Source: Epiperipatus broadwayi
Taxonomy: Eukaryota > Onychophora > Udeonychophora > Euonychophora > Peripatidae
Length of the DNA: 64,000 nt
Assembly: GCA_028023455.1 (NCBI GenBank)
Contig: JAQFVV010013291.1
Span: 1 to 64,000, forward strand
Reading direction: 5' to 3'
Shown piece by piece: positions 12,371 through 24,462 of this stretch (positions are counted from its first letter, which is position 1; the number at the start of each line of letters is the position of its first letter). The notes beneath the pieces are model-generated. The model had not been told where the DNA came from, did no database searches, and saw only the letters and a program-made list of their open reading frames with translations. Both the position numbers and the translations under genes were made by a program.

Positions 12371-12526
12371 TTTTATGCTTTTAAAATACTTATTAACTGG
12401 TGACTGCAAGTAAATTTAATATCAATCTAATAGTGCATGTGTGAAGAGCAATGTCCTTCCACAAGATTACATATATAAACCACTAAATTAATTTTTATAT
12501 ATATATATATATATGTCTGTGTGTGT

Positions 12527-12958
12527 GTGAAAAACAGAAACCAAGTTATAAATCACATAATTTGCTATCGCTTGCATTTATGATCAATAGATGGAGCTTT
12601 ACCAAAACCTCCGAACAAGCATATTTTGTTTACATAATCGTCAAAAGAGTCAGAATTCACTATCTCTTTCATCAGCTCCACCTTCAGATCAGCTGATTTC
12701 AAGCTAATTTGCTATCATCAGTGAAGGTTAGGGCCCAGAAACTAGATCTAAACACTAACTCCAAGTGTTTATGCAACAAATTCCTATCAGTTTGCAAGCA
12801 TGAATTTTTCAGACACACAATGTCTTTAAACCCAGCCAAACAAGCCAGATAGCTACATGGGTCTGATATCAGTTCAGTTTCACCACAAAGTCAAAGTCTT
12901 TGCAATATATATCATTGCAAAAACTTTTAAAAGTACATTTATGAAAAACTAAAACCAA

Positions 12959-12962
<4 letters not shown>
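12527..12962. repeat. Diverged copy of the AGATGG TIR repeat
   Basis: 12568-12780 resembles 47171-47370: GCTTGCATTTATG, AGATGG, ACAAGCATATTTTGTTTACATAA, TATCATCAGTGAA and AACTAGATCTAAA occur in the same order. The copy is flanked by direct repeats, TGAAAAACAGAAACCAAGTT (12527) and TGAAAAACTAAAACCAAGTT (12941), and then by a long (TA)n array. No coding. Confidence 0.6.

Positions 12963-13038
<76 letters not shown>
12963..13038. repeat. (TA)n microsatellite
   Basis: About 76 bp of uninterrupted TA following the repeat copy at 12527-12962. Confidence 0.97.
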
Positions 13039-13039
<1 letters not shown>

Positions 13040-13041
<2 letters not shown>

Positions 13042-13925
13042 ACGTTTTATTAAAAGTAAACATATTTTTTAGATGAGATTTCAAGTAGTATTTTTTTTTA
13101 AATCAATAAAATTTCAAACTTACTTTACTGTGACGCTTTAATTGACTTCTAATTTAATGCTATATCTTTTTTTAATTCTCTAAATGGTTAAACTACACCA
13201 ATTCTTCATGAGTTTACACATATCTGACCAGGTGTTTTAAAATACAAAAAGGCAGCGATTACTTCACTCAAAAGTTTTTCTTTTACTTTATATAAAGTTT
13301 AATTTTATTTTGCATTCGAATTTGCAATTCTCCCTTATATGTGAAAAGTATGTTCTAGGCTTTGATAACAGGGATGAATAATGTATTCATTCTTTTAAAA
13401 ACACTATTAAAAAAATCTTTTACTTTAAAGTGCAATATCTATATAAAGACACAAATATAATAATAAAACTCAGTTATATTTACAAATGAATCAAAATTGT
13501 AGAATATAATTAAAATACCTAAATATAATTTGCAATTTTTTTATTTTCATCAGTGTATCCTCATCTTCAGTTCAATACTATCACCATCAGGTTAAAAGCC
13601 AGACTAATTTCTCACACTACATTTACATTAAAAACACTCATATTCAACTAAGTCATACAACCCATGTTACAATTAACTTCATGTACACATTATTTTTAGA
13701 AATTCTTAAACTTCTATTCTGGCACACATTACTAAAACATATAATCAAAGGCACGTGAAATTTATAAATGATAACGTTAATATAATTTATATATTATGCA
13801 TTATTTATTCATTGTCTGACAATGACTTGAAATAAATCCATGTTTAAAAATCGCACAAGTGGTGAATCTGCTCGTATGACGTGTTTTAATTATTTTTGGG
13901 GGGAAGGAAGAGTAGAAATGTAAGT

Positions 13926-13928
<3 letters not shown>
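13040..13928. other. No gene recognised
   Basis: AT-rich sequence without an open frame above chance, and no tandem or inverted repeat found by eye. Confidence 0.4.

Positions 13929-13994
<66 letters not shown>
13929..13994. repeat. (TA)n microsatellite, one interruption
   Basis: TA array with a single TAATA phase break near 13962. Confidence 0.96.
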
Positions 13995-13999
<5 letters not shown>

Positions 14000-14594
14000 A
14001 ATTTGTCTGTGTTAAAGAACTATTGATTATTTTTTAACAGTTATATTTTTTCTCATCAACTAAAATGGCACAGCATGCTACCCACTTTATTCTAAACAAC
14101 AGATGCTTTGTATGGATTAAATTGTTTAACATAATTGTGTAACAGCACTTTGAAATTATTAGTCCCAATTGTGTGATGTTAATATATATTTAAAATAAAT
14201 GGTTCATGTTTTATGGGTATGTTTTAAAGAACAAAACTTAAATCTAGGTTTGCATTACTTTTTTTTAGAAGCTGTGTGTTGAATAAGGTTGAATAAAAAT
14301 ATTAACAAAAAATGATATACTATTCAAAAATTGTGTGATTCGAATAAAATTTAATCAATAGAAGATATTATAGAACTTTTAAAAATAAATCTATAAATTC
14401 AGTTATAAATAACAATAAAAATCATTCTCATATACTGTAGATGGGAATAGCAAAAAAAGAATTATAACATTAAATAATATAAAAGACAAAATTAACACTG
14501 AGTTTAAAAGTAACCTTAAGTGTGAGTTTATTTGTGGCTACAGATAAGCATAAATTAGGAAATTGAGTATTTTATAAAAAAGAAAATTTAATAA

Positions 14595-14596
<2 letters not shown>

Positions 14597-14647
<51 letters not shown>
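14597..14647. repeat. (TA)n microsatellite next to MITE
   Basis: TA array immediately left of the short hairpin MITE at 14652-14740. It creates an Ile-Tyr artefact frame on the minus strand. Confidence 0.96.
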
Positions 14648-14648
<1 letters not shown>

Positions 14649-14651
14649 CAG

Positions 14652-14740
14652 GAGAGAAACTCTCCATACAATAGTGCTACACAGTGCAAGCCAGAATAAT
14701 CAATAGGTAGCACTACTGTATGGAGAGTTTTGCCTATGTT
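14652..14740. mobile_element. Short CTCTCCATAC hairpin MITE
   Basis: AACTCTCCATACAATAGTGC on the left is repeated inverted on the right as GCACTACTGTATGGAGAGTT, with a loop containing CAGTGCAAGCCAGAATAATC. Related copies are at 28660-28811 (both ends) and 52763-52815 (one end). Confidence 0.75.
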
Positions 14741-15445
14741 ATAACAGCTTATATAAACATAGAAAATGGGAATAATATGAAGCTTATATATACTAGAATT
14801 AAACAAAACTAAACAGGATAATAGCAATTTTAAATTAATTTATATTTAATAATTTAACATTAATTTCAACAATATATTAAAAGAAAAAAAATTCAAATGC
14901 ATGCAAATACTAATTAAGTCTAAATTGTGAGCAAATAAAACAATTAATTTTAAATTTTAATTAACGTCTTAGGAAAAAAAAATATTTCACATAAAAACTG
15001 TAGTTTCATTATTTTAAGATATTTAAGAGTATTAAAATTTTAAAAGTTGAAAAAACATAAAACTAAACAAAAGCAAGTAAATAATATTAATATAAATAGT
15101 ATGTTAGTCATATCTTGTAACCTAGTATTGGACTAAAAACTTTCAAATTCTTACTACTTGATATTTGACAAGCCTAATAAATAATGCTTTCTTTTCACTG
15201 TTCTTTATGAAAAGCTATGGGTAAAGCATTCATTGTGCAGTGAAATATTTAAAGGCCATTTTACTTATTTATAGAAAGCAAAATAACGGTTTTTAATTTC
15301 CTAGAATAGATTAAAACTTTTCTGATATCTTTTAGGAAAAAATTGTTTACTAAACCTGATTGATGTTTGGTGAAGATTTTTATATTTTTTATAAATTTCA
15401 TTAAAAATAGTTAAGTATTTACAGTGATTAAAATACAATTGATGA
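14741..15445. other. No gene recognised
   Basis: AT-rich, A-run-rich sequence with no supported feature. Confidence 0.4.
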
Positions 15446-16002
15446 TTGTATTTATATATTGGACTATTTCCATCATCTAATATGAGTATTGAATGTCTTT
15501 AGAAAAATTTAATTTTATTGTTCGTATATGCACATAATTTTGCGAAGTATTATCCCCCTTCCTCTTTTTTAGATGTTGCAGCCTGACCAGTGACAGTACT
15601 AGCATGGAAATCAAACTTAGGGCCCAGGTTTGATTTCCATGGTACTGTCACTGGTCAGGCCAGCAAGACCAGAAAAAGAGGGGATAAGGGGCCAGGTTTG
15701 ATTTCTATGCTAGTATTGTCACTGGTCAGATCAGCAACACCTTGAAAAGAGGAAAGTAATACTCTCAAAATGTTGTCATATAAGGGTTTAGGTTTGATTC
15801 CGATGCTAGTACTGCATAGGTCAAGTCAGCAACATCTGAAGAAGAGGGGAGAATAATACCTGTCAAAACATTGTGCATATACTAATCTGTATGCTATTAC
15901 TAATAGTTGAATGTATTTCAAATATTTAAATAAACTTAAATTTTTCTAAAGACATTCAATACTCATATTAGATGATAGAAATAGTCCAATATATAAATAT
16001 AA
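15446..16002. mobile_element. Foldback element, copy 1
   Basis: Nearly perfect terminal inverted repeats of about 75 bp: the left reads TATTTATATATTGGACTATT and the right is its inverse ending CCAATATATAAATA. The interior carries a roughly 40-bp motif (CCTGACCAGTGACAGTACTA...) several times in both orientations: 15583-15625 forward, then about 15630-15662, 15692-15735 and 15785-15830 inverted. A second copy lies at 26788-27353 with a different internal arrangement. No coding. It is a non-autonomous foldback or MITE-type DNA transposon. Confidence 0.85.
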
Positions 16003-17530
16003 CTAAGACACCATCATTACAAACCTTCAGGAAAACACTACAATTAATTGTGATACAAATGTAAATAATTTATTGTTTTTATGTAAATTTATTACAAAAC
16101 CAAGTTGATGTATTAAGAAACAAGATACTATAAATAAGCAATAAGAATTGTTGGTAAGTTTGCCATTACTTAATTACTTTTAAAATTTCATCCACAATCT
16201 CTAATGAGCTCATTGCACTATCATGGTATACATAATATAATAAAGCTGCTATGATTATTATTATATTTAATTTGAAAATATCCTAAACTCTTAAAAAATA
16301 TTTGTTGAATTTATAATAATAGGTCCATTAAATATATATAGTTTAATTTTATTTTTATAAAATATTTTTTTAAAGATGAGAAAATAAAATAATAAATTTA
16401 TAAATTAAAAATAAATAGACAGCATTATTTAGGTATTGTAATCTATTATGTTAGGCAATTCCTTATAAGATATCAAAAAAAAATAATAATAAATATACAT
16501 CACCAACATTGTAAAATTAAACATAGAATTAAATACTTCATGAAAACAATATTTTTTGGTTTAATCATAATTACATGATGGTTTTATCAACGTTTTTCAA
16601 AATAAGATCAAATATTATAATGAACTAAATCTGGGAATAAATATTTTTGCAATCTGAAGACAGAAAAACAACTATATTAATTGAAAGCAGATTCATATAT
16701 TTTCAAAATGCTACTTATTGTGATGTAATATGTTATTTTATTCAAACTATGTTTTTTACACATTTTGGCACATTTTAAATTTTTATGCATTCCAATGTAC
16801 ATTTACAAATCTTTCAGCTATTTAATTCAGTATGCAAAAACAAGATTTTATTCTTATATAATTTATCATTGAAATTCTATCAAACTTTGTGCATTAAGAA
16901 ATTTTCACTTCCAGAGATTATTTGATTAACATTTTTTTTTCATTTCCTTTCAATTGCTTAGGCATATAAATCTTTTAGAACATTTAGTAAATATATCTTG
17001 ATTCGTTTTAACTCTTAGCATAAAATGATAAAATTAATATTTTATTTAACTCAATCACTTAGGCAATATAAAATTTCTATTTCATGCTCATTAGTGAGAA
17101 ATAATAATCAGAAATATATTGTTTTGTTTATATATTTCCTCATTTCTATTTAATGAAATGTTTTGAATAAATTTGTATTCATTAAATAAAAATATTCAAA
17201 TAAAAAAAACTAAAGTAATGTTTTATTAGTATTTTTGTTATCATTAATAGATAATTTTTAAATATAAAACAACATTAATAAAAAAGATGTAACTAAAATT
17301 CACAGAAAACATACATACCCTTTTAATTTATCAAATAAGTAAACCAATAATGTTCAACTGAATCCATATCAGAATTTTAATATGTAATAGCATTCTTCAA
17401 GAATTTACTAGCTAAATTTCCATTATATTTAATTCATAAATCTGACATACTGTATTAAAAAGCATAAAGCATATCAAATGAGATAAAAAAATTTGATAAC
17501 ACATAAAAATTTTAAAATTGTTTTATTTAC
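16003..17530. other. No gene recognised
   Basis: AT-rich sequence. No open frame over 60 codons and no array or inverted repeat noted. Confidence 0.4.
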
Positions 17531-17532
17531 AC

Positions 17533-17534
<2 letters not shown>

Positions 17535-17566
<32 letters not shown>
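17535..17566. repeat. (TA)n microsatellite
   Basis: TA array just left of the small palindrome at 17574-17641. Confidence 0.93.
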
Positions 17567-17570
<4 letters not shown>

Positions 17571-17573
17571 TAA

Positions 17574-17588
17574 ACATAAACTATACAT

Positions 17589-17625
<37 letters not shown>

Positions 17626-17641
17626 GTATGTATAGTTTATG
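17574..17641. repeat. Small palindrome with (TA)n core
   Basis: CATAAACTATACATACTTTA and its inverse TAAAGTATGTATAGTTTATG bracket a TA array (17593-17621). It would form a hairpin with an AT-only loop. Confidence 0.8.
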
Positions 17642-17649
17642 AGTATTTT

Positions 17650-19490
17650 GGCATTTATAATATTTAAAACAGAAGTAAAAATTTAAAAATCATCAATAGA
17701 TGTAATTTAGTTTTTTTTTGTAGTATAATTTTATTTTTTAGATAGTACAATGGAGGTTATTTGTGTTTGATATGACTTATTTAACTAAAGTTAAAATTGA
17801 AAAGAATGTAAATGCATACATATTGTTTATCCATATAAACAAAAGAAATTATAAACACAAGAGATTACAATGAGAGTAAAAACCTTTTATGAGATAATGA
17901 TAAAAGGTGGAATTAATTTATATAAAAAAAAAACTTTGTAACTAAAATGTAACAATAAATGTACAAAATTGTCAAACTTGTATTTTGATAACAAAAAAAA
18001 AAGATAAGAATATATGTGCAGAAATCTAAAACTGACCGGAGTATAAAATAAGCAAATAACATGGAGCATTTTGTCTTGACTGTTTTTTTGGCTGGTCCTG
18101 GATGATGAAGCACCAAGGACTACTCTAGGATAAACTAAGTCTTCATGTAGAAATGGAAACTGGCATGTTTGCAGACACCTTCTTTTATCATAAAGAGGTC
18201 ACTCGAAAAAACTTTTGAGTCCAGCCTGACCAGCAATGTGAAACTGTTGGCAGAAGAAACCAAAGTACATGAGCACTTTCATCCCCCAAAAACATGCATG
18301 ATATAATCTACATAAACCCATATAACTTACCAGTAAGCTATTTAAAATTCATACTCTAATTTGGGTTTAATTTTAAATGATTGCTAAATAAACCTAAATT
18401 ACAAGCTTATAATATACTACTGATAAAAACATTCACTGTATTATTTAACGAAATTTCATTTACAGCCTTCTAGAAGAAACTTATAAAAGAAATGAAGATT
18501 AATTGTTGAATTGTTATAATTATTTAACCTAAGTATTTGGATGGATGATTGTATGTTCTATCCAGTTTTATTATTAATTTACTGTTTAAATATTTTAATT
18601 GATTGTAATAAAATATTTAACATTAATATCAATTTTTATTGTGTATTCTTAATACTAGTTATTTAGATTTTATTATTAAATTTAGAAAATTGTAAAAATT
18701 CCCTTTGCCAATATACTTGTTTAACAGTTAACCGTGGGAAAATTTCTTTAGAAATATTAAATTTAATTATTTACTGTAAGTCTGCTTAATGAATGTTAGT
18801 GAGTCTACAAACTCTGGCATTCTCATAAATAAATTAAAACTGAGTCCATCAGCAATTGAAACTGCAAGAAATTATTTGGTTAGTTAATCAGGAAATATAT
18901 AACTATGTTCTTGAGACAGCTAAATTCATATATATGAACAATAGATTCTTTTTTTATAGTTTGATTAACTAGTACTTCATCATGTGTAAAATAAAGACCT
19001 AAATCAAAATGTAAAATGTTACAATATGTTATAGCCATACACTGTTGTATTAACAATAATAGTTGGCAGTATACTCCTTAAGTTTAGAGTTAATTAGTTC
19101 ATGGGAAAATAGTATTTAATCTTTCCATATGTTTTTTTTAAATAAAGAGTATTTATTTATTTCCCCCCCCCCCACTCATGTGATAAAATGAGAATTTTCA
19201 GATATTTTAAACATAAGTTTAATATTTAAAATGTATTGTAAGTTATAAAAGATTGCAAAAAGAGACAACTATAAGATCAGATAAATAATTTATTTTGTTC
19301 TCTCTATTCAGTATTTTTATTTATTTCCCACTTTAATTTTTAGCTTTAAAAATTACTGAAAGAGAAAACTTTTTCTTCAGTAACTTATTTAATTTTTTTG
19401 TTATTTTAACATTAAGGGAGATAATTTAAATAAAAATTTAGATCTGTAATTTTTTATAAGAAAAGAACTTTTAACATTTGATAAAATTTA
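17650..19490. other. No gene recognised
   Basis: Mostly AT-rich. 18060-18290 is less AT-rich and carries AGCCTGACCAG, a short match to the foldback-element interior, too short to assign. A C10 run lies near 19164. Overlapping 60-67 codon frames on the minus strand at 17887-18116 have no recognisable content. Confidence 0.4.
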
Positions 19491-19494
19491 TTTT

Positions 19495-20400
19495 TATTAA
19501 TCATCCTGTACTCTGACAGATTTCTTTGTTCTCACTAGATTTAAGCTTTCAACATTCACTTTAATATTAAACCATTATTATTCATCAGAATGTTATAAAT
19601 TTGACCTCATTTGATAGATATTTTTGTTTGGAAATTGAAAAGGTTTTAAAAAATCACATTTGATTTTCAGAATTATTTAAAAAAATAGATTTTAATCACA
19701 ACAAAGTGCTATCACCTCTTCAAATTTCAAGTGGAGCAGATTCAATTTAAAAAATGAATGAAATCTTTTTTATTTGATGTTTGTTTCACAAAACTGAATG
19801 AATTATTTTTAATATCGAGTAAATCTATCATCAATTTATGCTTTAAAAGTTAAAAAAAATTGTAATTTTTACAATATTGCTAAATGTTATAACAGATTAT
19901 TGTAGTGATAACATTTCTAGACAGTTGTATTTCTCACAATCTTAATCTCTATAGTAATGTTACACAAAAGAATGTATTCTTTTATATTTAAAAATAAAAC
20001 ATTTTTGTAAAAAATAAATATGTAATAATATATATTTTTGGTTTCTAATAATTATTACACAACAACAATACAAAAATAATCATAAACTTTTCAAAAAATC
20101 ATGTTTTTAGATCATCATAATATTTTTTCAAAGTAATCTTACAAAGTTTGAGATTGCCAAATATGCAATGACTAGGCATCATTGTGTAGTTTCAGTAGCT
20201 TTGAAATTTCTGCTTATTTAATTATTCTGATGTCTTATATATTTTTTGAAATTAAAATATTAGAAAAAAACATGTACTTGAATTTTAAAGCTATAAAAAT
20301 GTTAGCAAACTTTCTCAGTAAATAGTGGAAAATGCAAACTTAATATCTAGATTTTTCAAATGTGGATCCATCGTTTGAGTAAATGGGTTAGTTAAGACAA
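19495..20400 (+). mobile_element. Penelope-like element 5' fragment (copy C)
   Basis: Parallels 3965-4860 over most of its length: TTTCTTTGTTCTCACTAGAT, TTTAAGCTTTCAAC, AAACCATTATTATTCATCAG and later blocks occur in the same order and spacing. At 20281 it encodes NFKAIK and a short broken continuation of the N-terminal ORF, then similarity fades. The RT is absent, so this is a truncated or deleted copy. Confidence 0.68.
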
Positions 20401-22880
20401 CGCTTTTTTTATTCTTTTTCTCTCTCCAAAAGAAAAAAGGCAGTATAATTAATCTGATTATCTTGTTTTCTTTTTGGCAAAAAAAAATTGTAATTAAAAA
20501 GAAATGTTAAATACCATGATTTTAATTTAAGTTTTCGACTTGTTTTCCAATCTCAGTGGTGAAGGGGAGAATAGCTGAACAATTGTTTTTGTCAAATTTG
20601 ATCTAATTAGTTATTATTAAATTTTTCATATAGGAGGTAGAATTGTGATTGGTTGAAGACAGATTTGTTTCAAAAATAAGGATATGGGTCAATCAGTTGA
20701 CTTTAATGTCTTGTAAGAAGCAAGCATTCCTGACCCAGCTGCTGAAGAAGACAGTCAATTTTTAGCTAGCTACTGAAAAAGACAGTAGGAAAAAAGGTTT
20801 AATCAGGCTATTGAAGAAGACAGCAGAAGAATTTAACTGTGAAGAGCACACTATGGGTTTAGCTTTAAAAATGTTTTTAAGATGAATATAGATATGTGTT
20901 AAGTTTTGCTAAAGGCTAATCATTAACTTTCTCCATGTAACCTGCCACCCTAAAATTTAAAAAATTTAAAGAAGAGTAATCTGAAATCTTGCTGCTAACT
21001 GAGAGTATGCATGTCTTTATATATTAGTCTTATCTGGAATTTTTATAGGAAAGAAAATGGATAAATTCTTGCTGTTTGTTAGCCTGATATTGTCTTTTAC
21101 CAAGTAGCAAGATCTGAATACAGTAACCTGAAAATGAGAAGCCATCAAGAAAAAAACCTCTATAGAAACACTAAAAATTATAAATGCAAAGAAGGACTTC
21201 CAAAAAAAAATTAAAACCATGGTAGAAGGTATTTCTTCTTTATGTGCATATTATACTCTCATGTAAAGATAAAAAATTATGGAAATGAATAATTCTAGTA
21301 GGGCAACATTTTTTTGTGAAACATTTTTTATTCATATAAATTTTTCTTTTTAAAATTATAGAAAAATTTGTTTTAAAAGTAATTTAATTTTTATTAAATT
21401 TAACATGTCTTTTGAAATATGTTTTTTTTTTCTTTTTTTTCCCCCAAAATTATACAATGAGTTAAGCTAATTTAACTCCTTGTCTCTTATTAAAAAGTTG
21501 TTTTCAATTTTACTTATTGAAAAGAAAATAACTTAATAATAAAAAAAATTAATTCAATTAGTGATTAAAATCAAATGGTTAGTGATTTATTTTAATATGA
21601 AACTATACTTTTGATAAGAATGTATACATTTAAATTATCATATTATCATGTCATTTTTTAATTTTTTAATTATTAATCAGTTAGTTTATTAAATAATTGT
21701 TTAAAATATATTTTAGTATTAATGTCATGAATTGGAAGGGTTTGTGACCTCATTTCAATATAACTTAGAGTTTTACAAATTTTCAATCGCATTAAAGTTA
21801 TTTTAAAATAAATTACAATGAGCTGTTATATTTATTTTATCTCTTGATCACAGTAACAGTTCATAGAGTTCTTGCTTCCTCAGATCTATTAGACCATAAT
21901 GGTTAGCATGTCAGAGTTTATATTTGTTTGGACATACAGATTATAAGTCTGGATGGTGCAAAGGTATCATCTTTAAAGTCCATTAACTGCAATTCTTTTA
22001 TTAGAAATTAACTTTATAGTTGTATAGTACTATGTGGAGAGAGCATTGATGATGATCACCATGTTTTTGTATCACAGCATAATGTTTTTATTATGATGAT
22101 GGATTAGCATTTATATATGTGCATCCAATTAATTGTGTTATATTGTCTTGAATTTAGCTGTAGTTAGATAAATAATCTGTTTTATAGTATACTTCCTTTC
22201 AATCCAGTCACAAGGTTGACTGTTGATTTTATGATTATTGTTTGATTGTTGATGAATTAATGATTATTATTTTCTCTAAGGCTGAAGATATACCATATGG
22301 TTTTGTTCATGCTGACTCTCTGATTTTTATTCATTGTATTCCTTTTATATTTAATTTGATGTATTTAACCTTTAGAGACCTGAACAGCCATTTTGAATTC
22401 CCAGAAAAAATTACAAGACATACAATTTTAAATGAAATGTCTAATTTATTACAATAAATAAAAATATATATACATTTTTATAAAGTGCAAATATGAAAGA
22501 ATGTAATAAAGCTGATAAAGTAGTCATTACCACAAAAAAGGGATATTTTTCACATTTTTAAAATCTTTATTTTTACATTGGTTCACAAACTCTCAATTTT
22601 GAAAGGTATAACCTAAAATTACAATTTCATAGACAGCTTCATCACATTTGTCATACAATGCAAAAAAAAATAATATATAACATGACCTACCTGAGTTACA
22701 GTTTGTTGGTGTAATATGGCAGGAGGTGACAATTTCAGTTTCGTTTTTTTACTAACAAGCCTAAATGTTCAATTTTTGCAAGCAGTTGTTTTCTAGGCCC
22801 TCTATGCGAGATATCTATTAGAAATGCAAAGTTTTAGTGTGGATCAAAAAAAATAATAGTAATAACTTTAGTAAAGTGAA
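20400..22880. other. No gene recognised; short AAGAAGACAG repeats
   Basis: AT-rich. Near 20738, 20777 and 20810 the unit GCTGCTGAAGAAGACAG recurs with changes (GCTACTGAAAAAGACAG, GCTATTGAAGAAGACAG), a small degenerate tandem repeat. Open frames at 21017-21220 (minus) and 22242-22457 (plus) have no recognisable domain and unremarkable composition. Confidence 0.4.
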
Positions 22881-22883
22881 AGT

Positions 22884-23405
22884 TATGAGGGTAAAAAATA
22901 ATTACTATATTATTAAAAAATCATGGGTGGGGTGAACTAGATTATGCATTATTTCATAGGAAACCATAATTGCAAAGTATGTGATGAAATAAATTAAAAA
23001 TTTGTTTCTAAAATAAAATGAATAAAAACATAGTAAATTCTAAGTTATGGGGATAAAAAATAATTACTATATTATTGAAAAATCAGGGGTGGGGTGAGCT
23101 AAATTATGCATTATTTCACAGGAGACCATAATAGCAAAGTATGTTTCAAAGTAATTAAAAACTTATCTACAATGAAATGAATAAAATCATAGTATGTGAT
23201 GAAATAAATTAAAAATTTGTTTCTAAAATAAAATGAATAAAAGCACAGTAAATTCTAAGTTATGGGTGTAAAAAATAATTACTATATTATTGGAATATCA
23301 TGAGGGTGAGAGTGAGCTAAATTATGCATTATTTCACAGGAGACCATAATAGTAAAGTATGTTTCAAAATAATTAAAAACTTATCTACAATGAAATGAAT
23401 AAAAA
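22884..23405 (+). repeat. Three diverged tandem-like direct repeats
   Basis: The block GTTATGNNNNTAAAAAATAA-TTACTATATTATT starts near 22884, 23045 and 23259. Each is followed by a GGTGNG-GAGCTAAATTATGCATT segment and a CAGGAGACCATAATAG segment. Spacing is 161 then 214 bp because the second unit carries an extra TACAATGAAATGAATAAAA-type piece. No coding. Confidence 0.8.
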
Positions 23406-23479
23406 CAGCAAATAAAATAAAATAAATAACCAAAGGAATTACAAGCAATTATTATATATCAGTGGGAGATGATGGTGAT

Positions 23480-23880
23480 GACTGTTGATTCAGTATCCAA
23501 AGGCATTGTAAATTATTTAGAATACCAAAAAATCGATCTCAGGTCATAACTCTAGCAACTTAGCAAGTATCGGTTGATGCAAATATTCATTTTTAGACCA
23601 AATAAATTTTAGTTTTGGTATGCGTGATGTAGTACAAACATGAATAACCATACCAAAAAATGCATTCAACTCAGCGGGTGACAGATCAACCCACTTCGGT
23701 AATGCCATTCTGAATCATATCTATTGCTTTCAGTGCAAATATCATATAATTTCCTATAAAAAATAAATGAAATAGATCAGGAATTGAATACTCACGGGTA
23801 ATGGGGAAATACAACAAAACCTCAGAATCAAACAGATCAACAGAAAAGTCTTCATCAGAATCAATCAAAATTACGTTCAA
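23480..23880 (-). pseudogene. piggyBac transposase relic
   Basis: On the minus strand the 64-codon frame 23686-23880 begins with an acidic stretch (IDSDEDFSVDLFDSE), then YSIPDLFHLFFIGNYM. One frame later, PKWVDLSPAELNAFFGMVI runs to about 23641 and continues IPKLKFIWSKNEYLHQPI. After another shift comes DRFFGILNNLQ near 23515-23550. These are the N-terminal acidic region, the 'W...E..AF.G' helix and the 'S.DRF..ILR' block of piggyBac (DDE_Tnp_1_7) transposases. No catalytic DDD region is seen, so only the N-terminal third remains, with at least two frameshifts. Confidence 0.75.
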
Positions 23881-24001
23881 TGGCGAAAGAAACTATATGT
23901 ATGGATAATTTTTTTATACATTGATAAAAATCTAGAAAGAAAAAAAAATTATAAAATTTTAATAATGTACTTTACAAAAATTGCTATAAAAAATCTAATT
24001 T

Positions 24002-24187
24002 TCATCGCACAGAGAAAATTTTTAGACGTACAAAAAGGTAGAAAAATGGCGAAGAGAAAGAAAAAAGAACCGTAACTGTGACATATACAGTTTGAGCGCT
24101 ATTGCGGTCGAAATTGCAAACTTTTTTTTGCGTAAATGTGTGCACTTCGGTCTCAAAGGGAAATAATGATGTGGTTTGCCATCTCAC
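24002..24187 (-). other. CpG-bearing region upstream of piggyBac relic
   Basis: A 61-codon open frame with no recognisable domain. The DNA has several CpGs (GAGCGCTATTGCGGTCG) unlike its neighbours and lies directly 5' of the piggyBac transposase relic, so it is probably the leader of that transposon rather than a gene. No TTAA-anchored end could be placed. Confidence 0.4.
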
Positions 24188-24345
24188 CCAGACTCTGTAC
24201 CATTATAATATTAATTCTGAATATAAGAATACATAAAAACCAACAGCAAAGTATATAAAATAGCCACCAATTATTTTAAATACAATTATTATCTAGAATA
24301 TCCTAATCTAAAAATGTGCTATTATTTAATAATTCTTTTATTTCA

Positions 24346-24350
<5 letters not shown>

Positions 24351-24384
<34 letters not shown>

Positions 24385-24396
24385 TATATATACTTA

Positions 24397-24446
<50 letters not shown>

Positions 24447-24462
24447 TAAGTCACTTAGCCAA
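24351..24462. repeat. (TA)n arrays with small palindrome
   Basis: The first TA array (24351-24381) leads into TGGCTATATATACTTACTTA. After a second TA array (24399-24444) comes the imperfect inverse AAGTAAGTCACTTAGCCA. This is a hairpin-forming unit whose loop is itself (TA)n. Confidence 0.8.

Larger units (their letters stand above)
11144..12471. mobile_element. Composite TIR element TGTAATCTTGTG
   Basis: The left end TGTAATCTTGTGAAAGGA and the reverse complement of the right end TGTAATCTTGTGGAAGGA match, and the similarity runs about 70 bp inward. It sits beside TA/TG repeats on both sides. Inside are a stretch (11230-11900) related to the 5' region of the Penelope copies and a separate hairpin (12131-12370). 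No intact protein. It may be a DNA transposon that received later insertions, or a Penelope-derived unit that captured inverted ends. Confidence 0.65.

Noticed and set aside
21886-21975. Possible tRNA-like sequence (TGGTTAGCATGTC)
   Set aside because: A box-A-like stretch is present but the box B region (GATTATAAGTC) lacks the GGTTC core, and no acceptor stem pairs.
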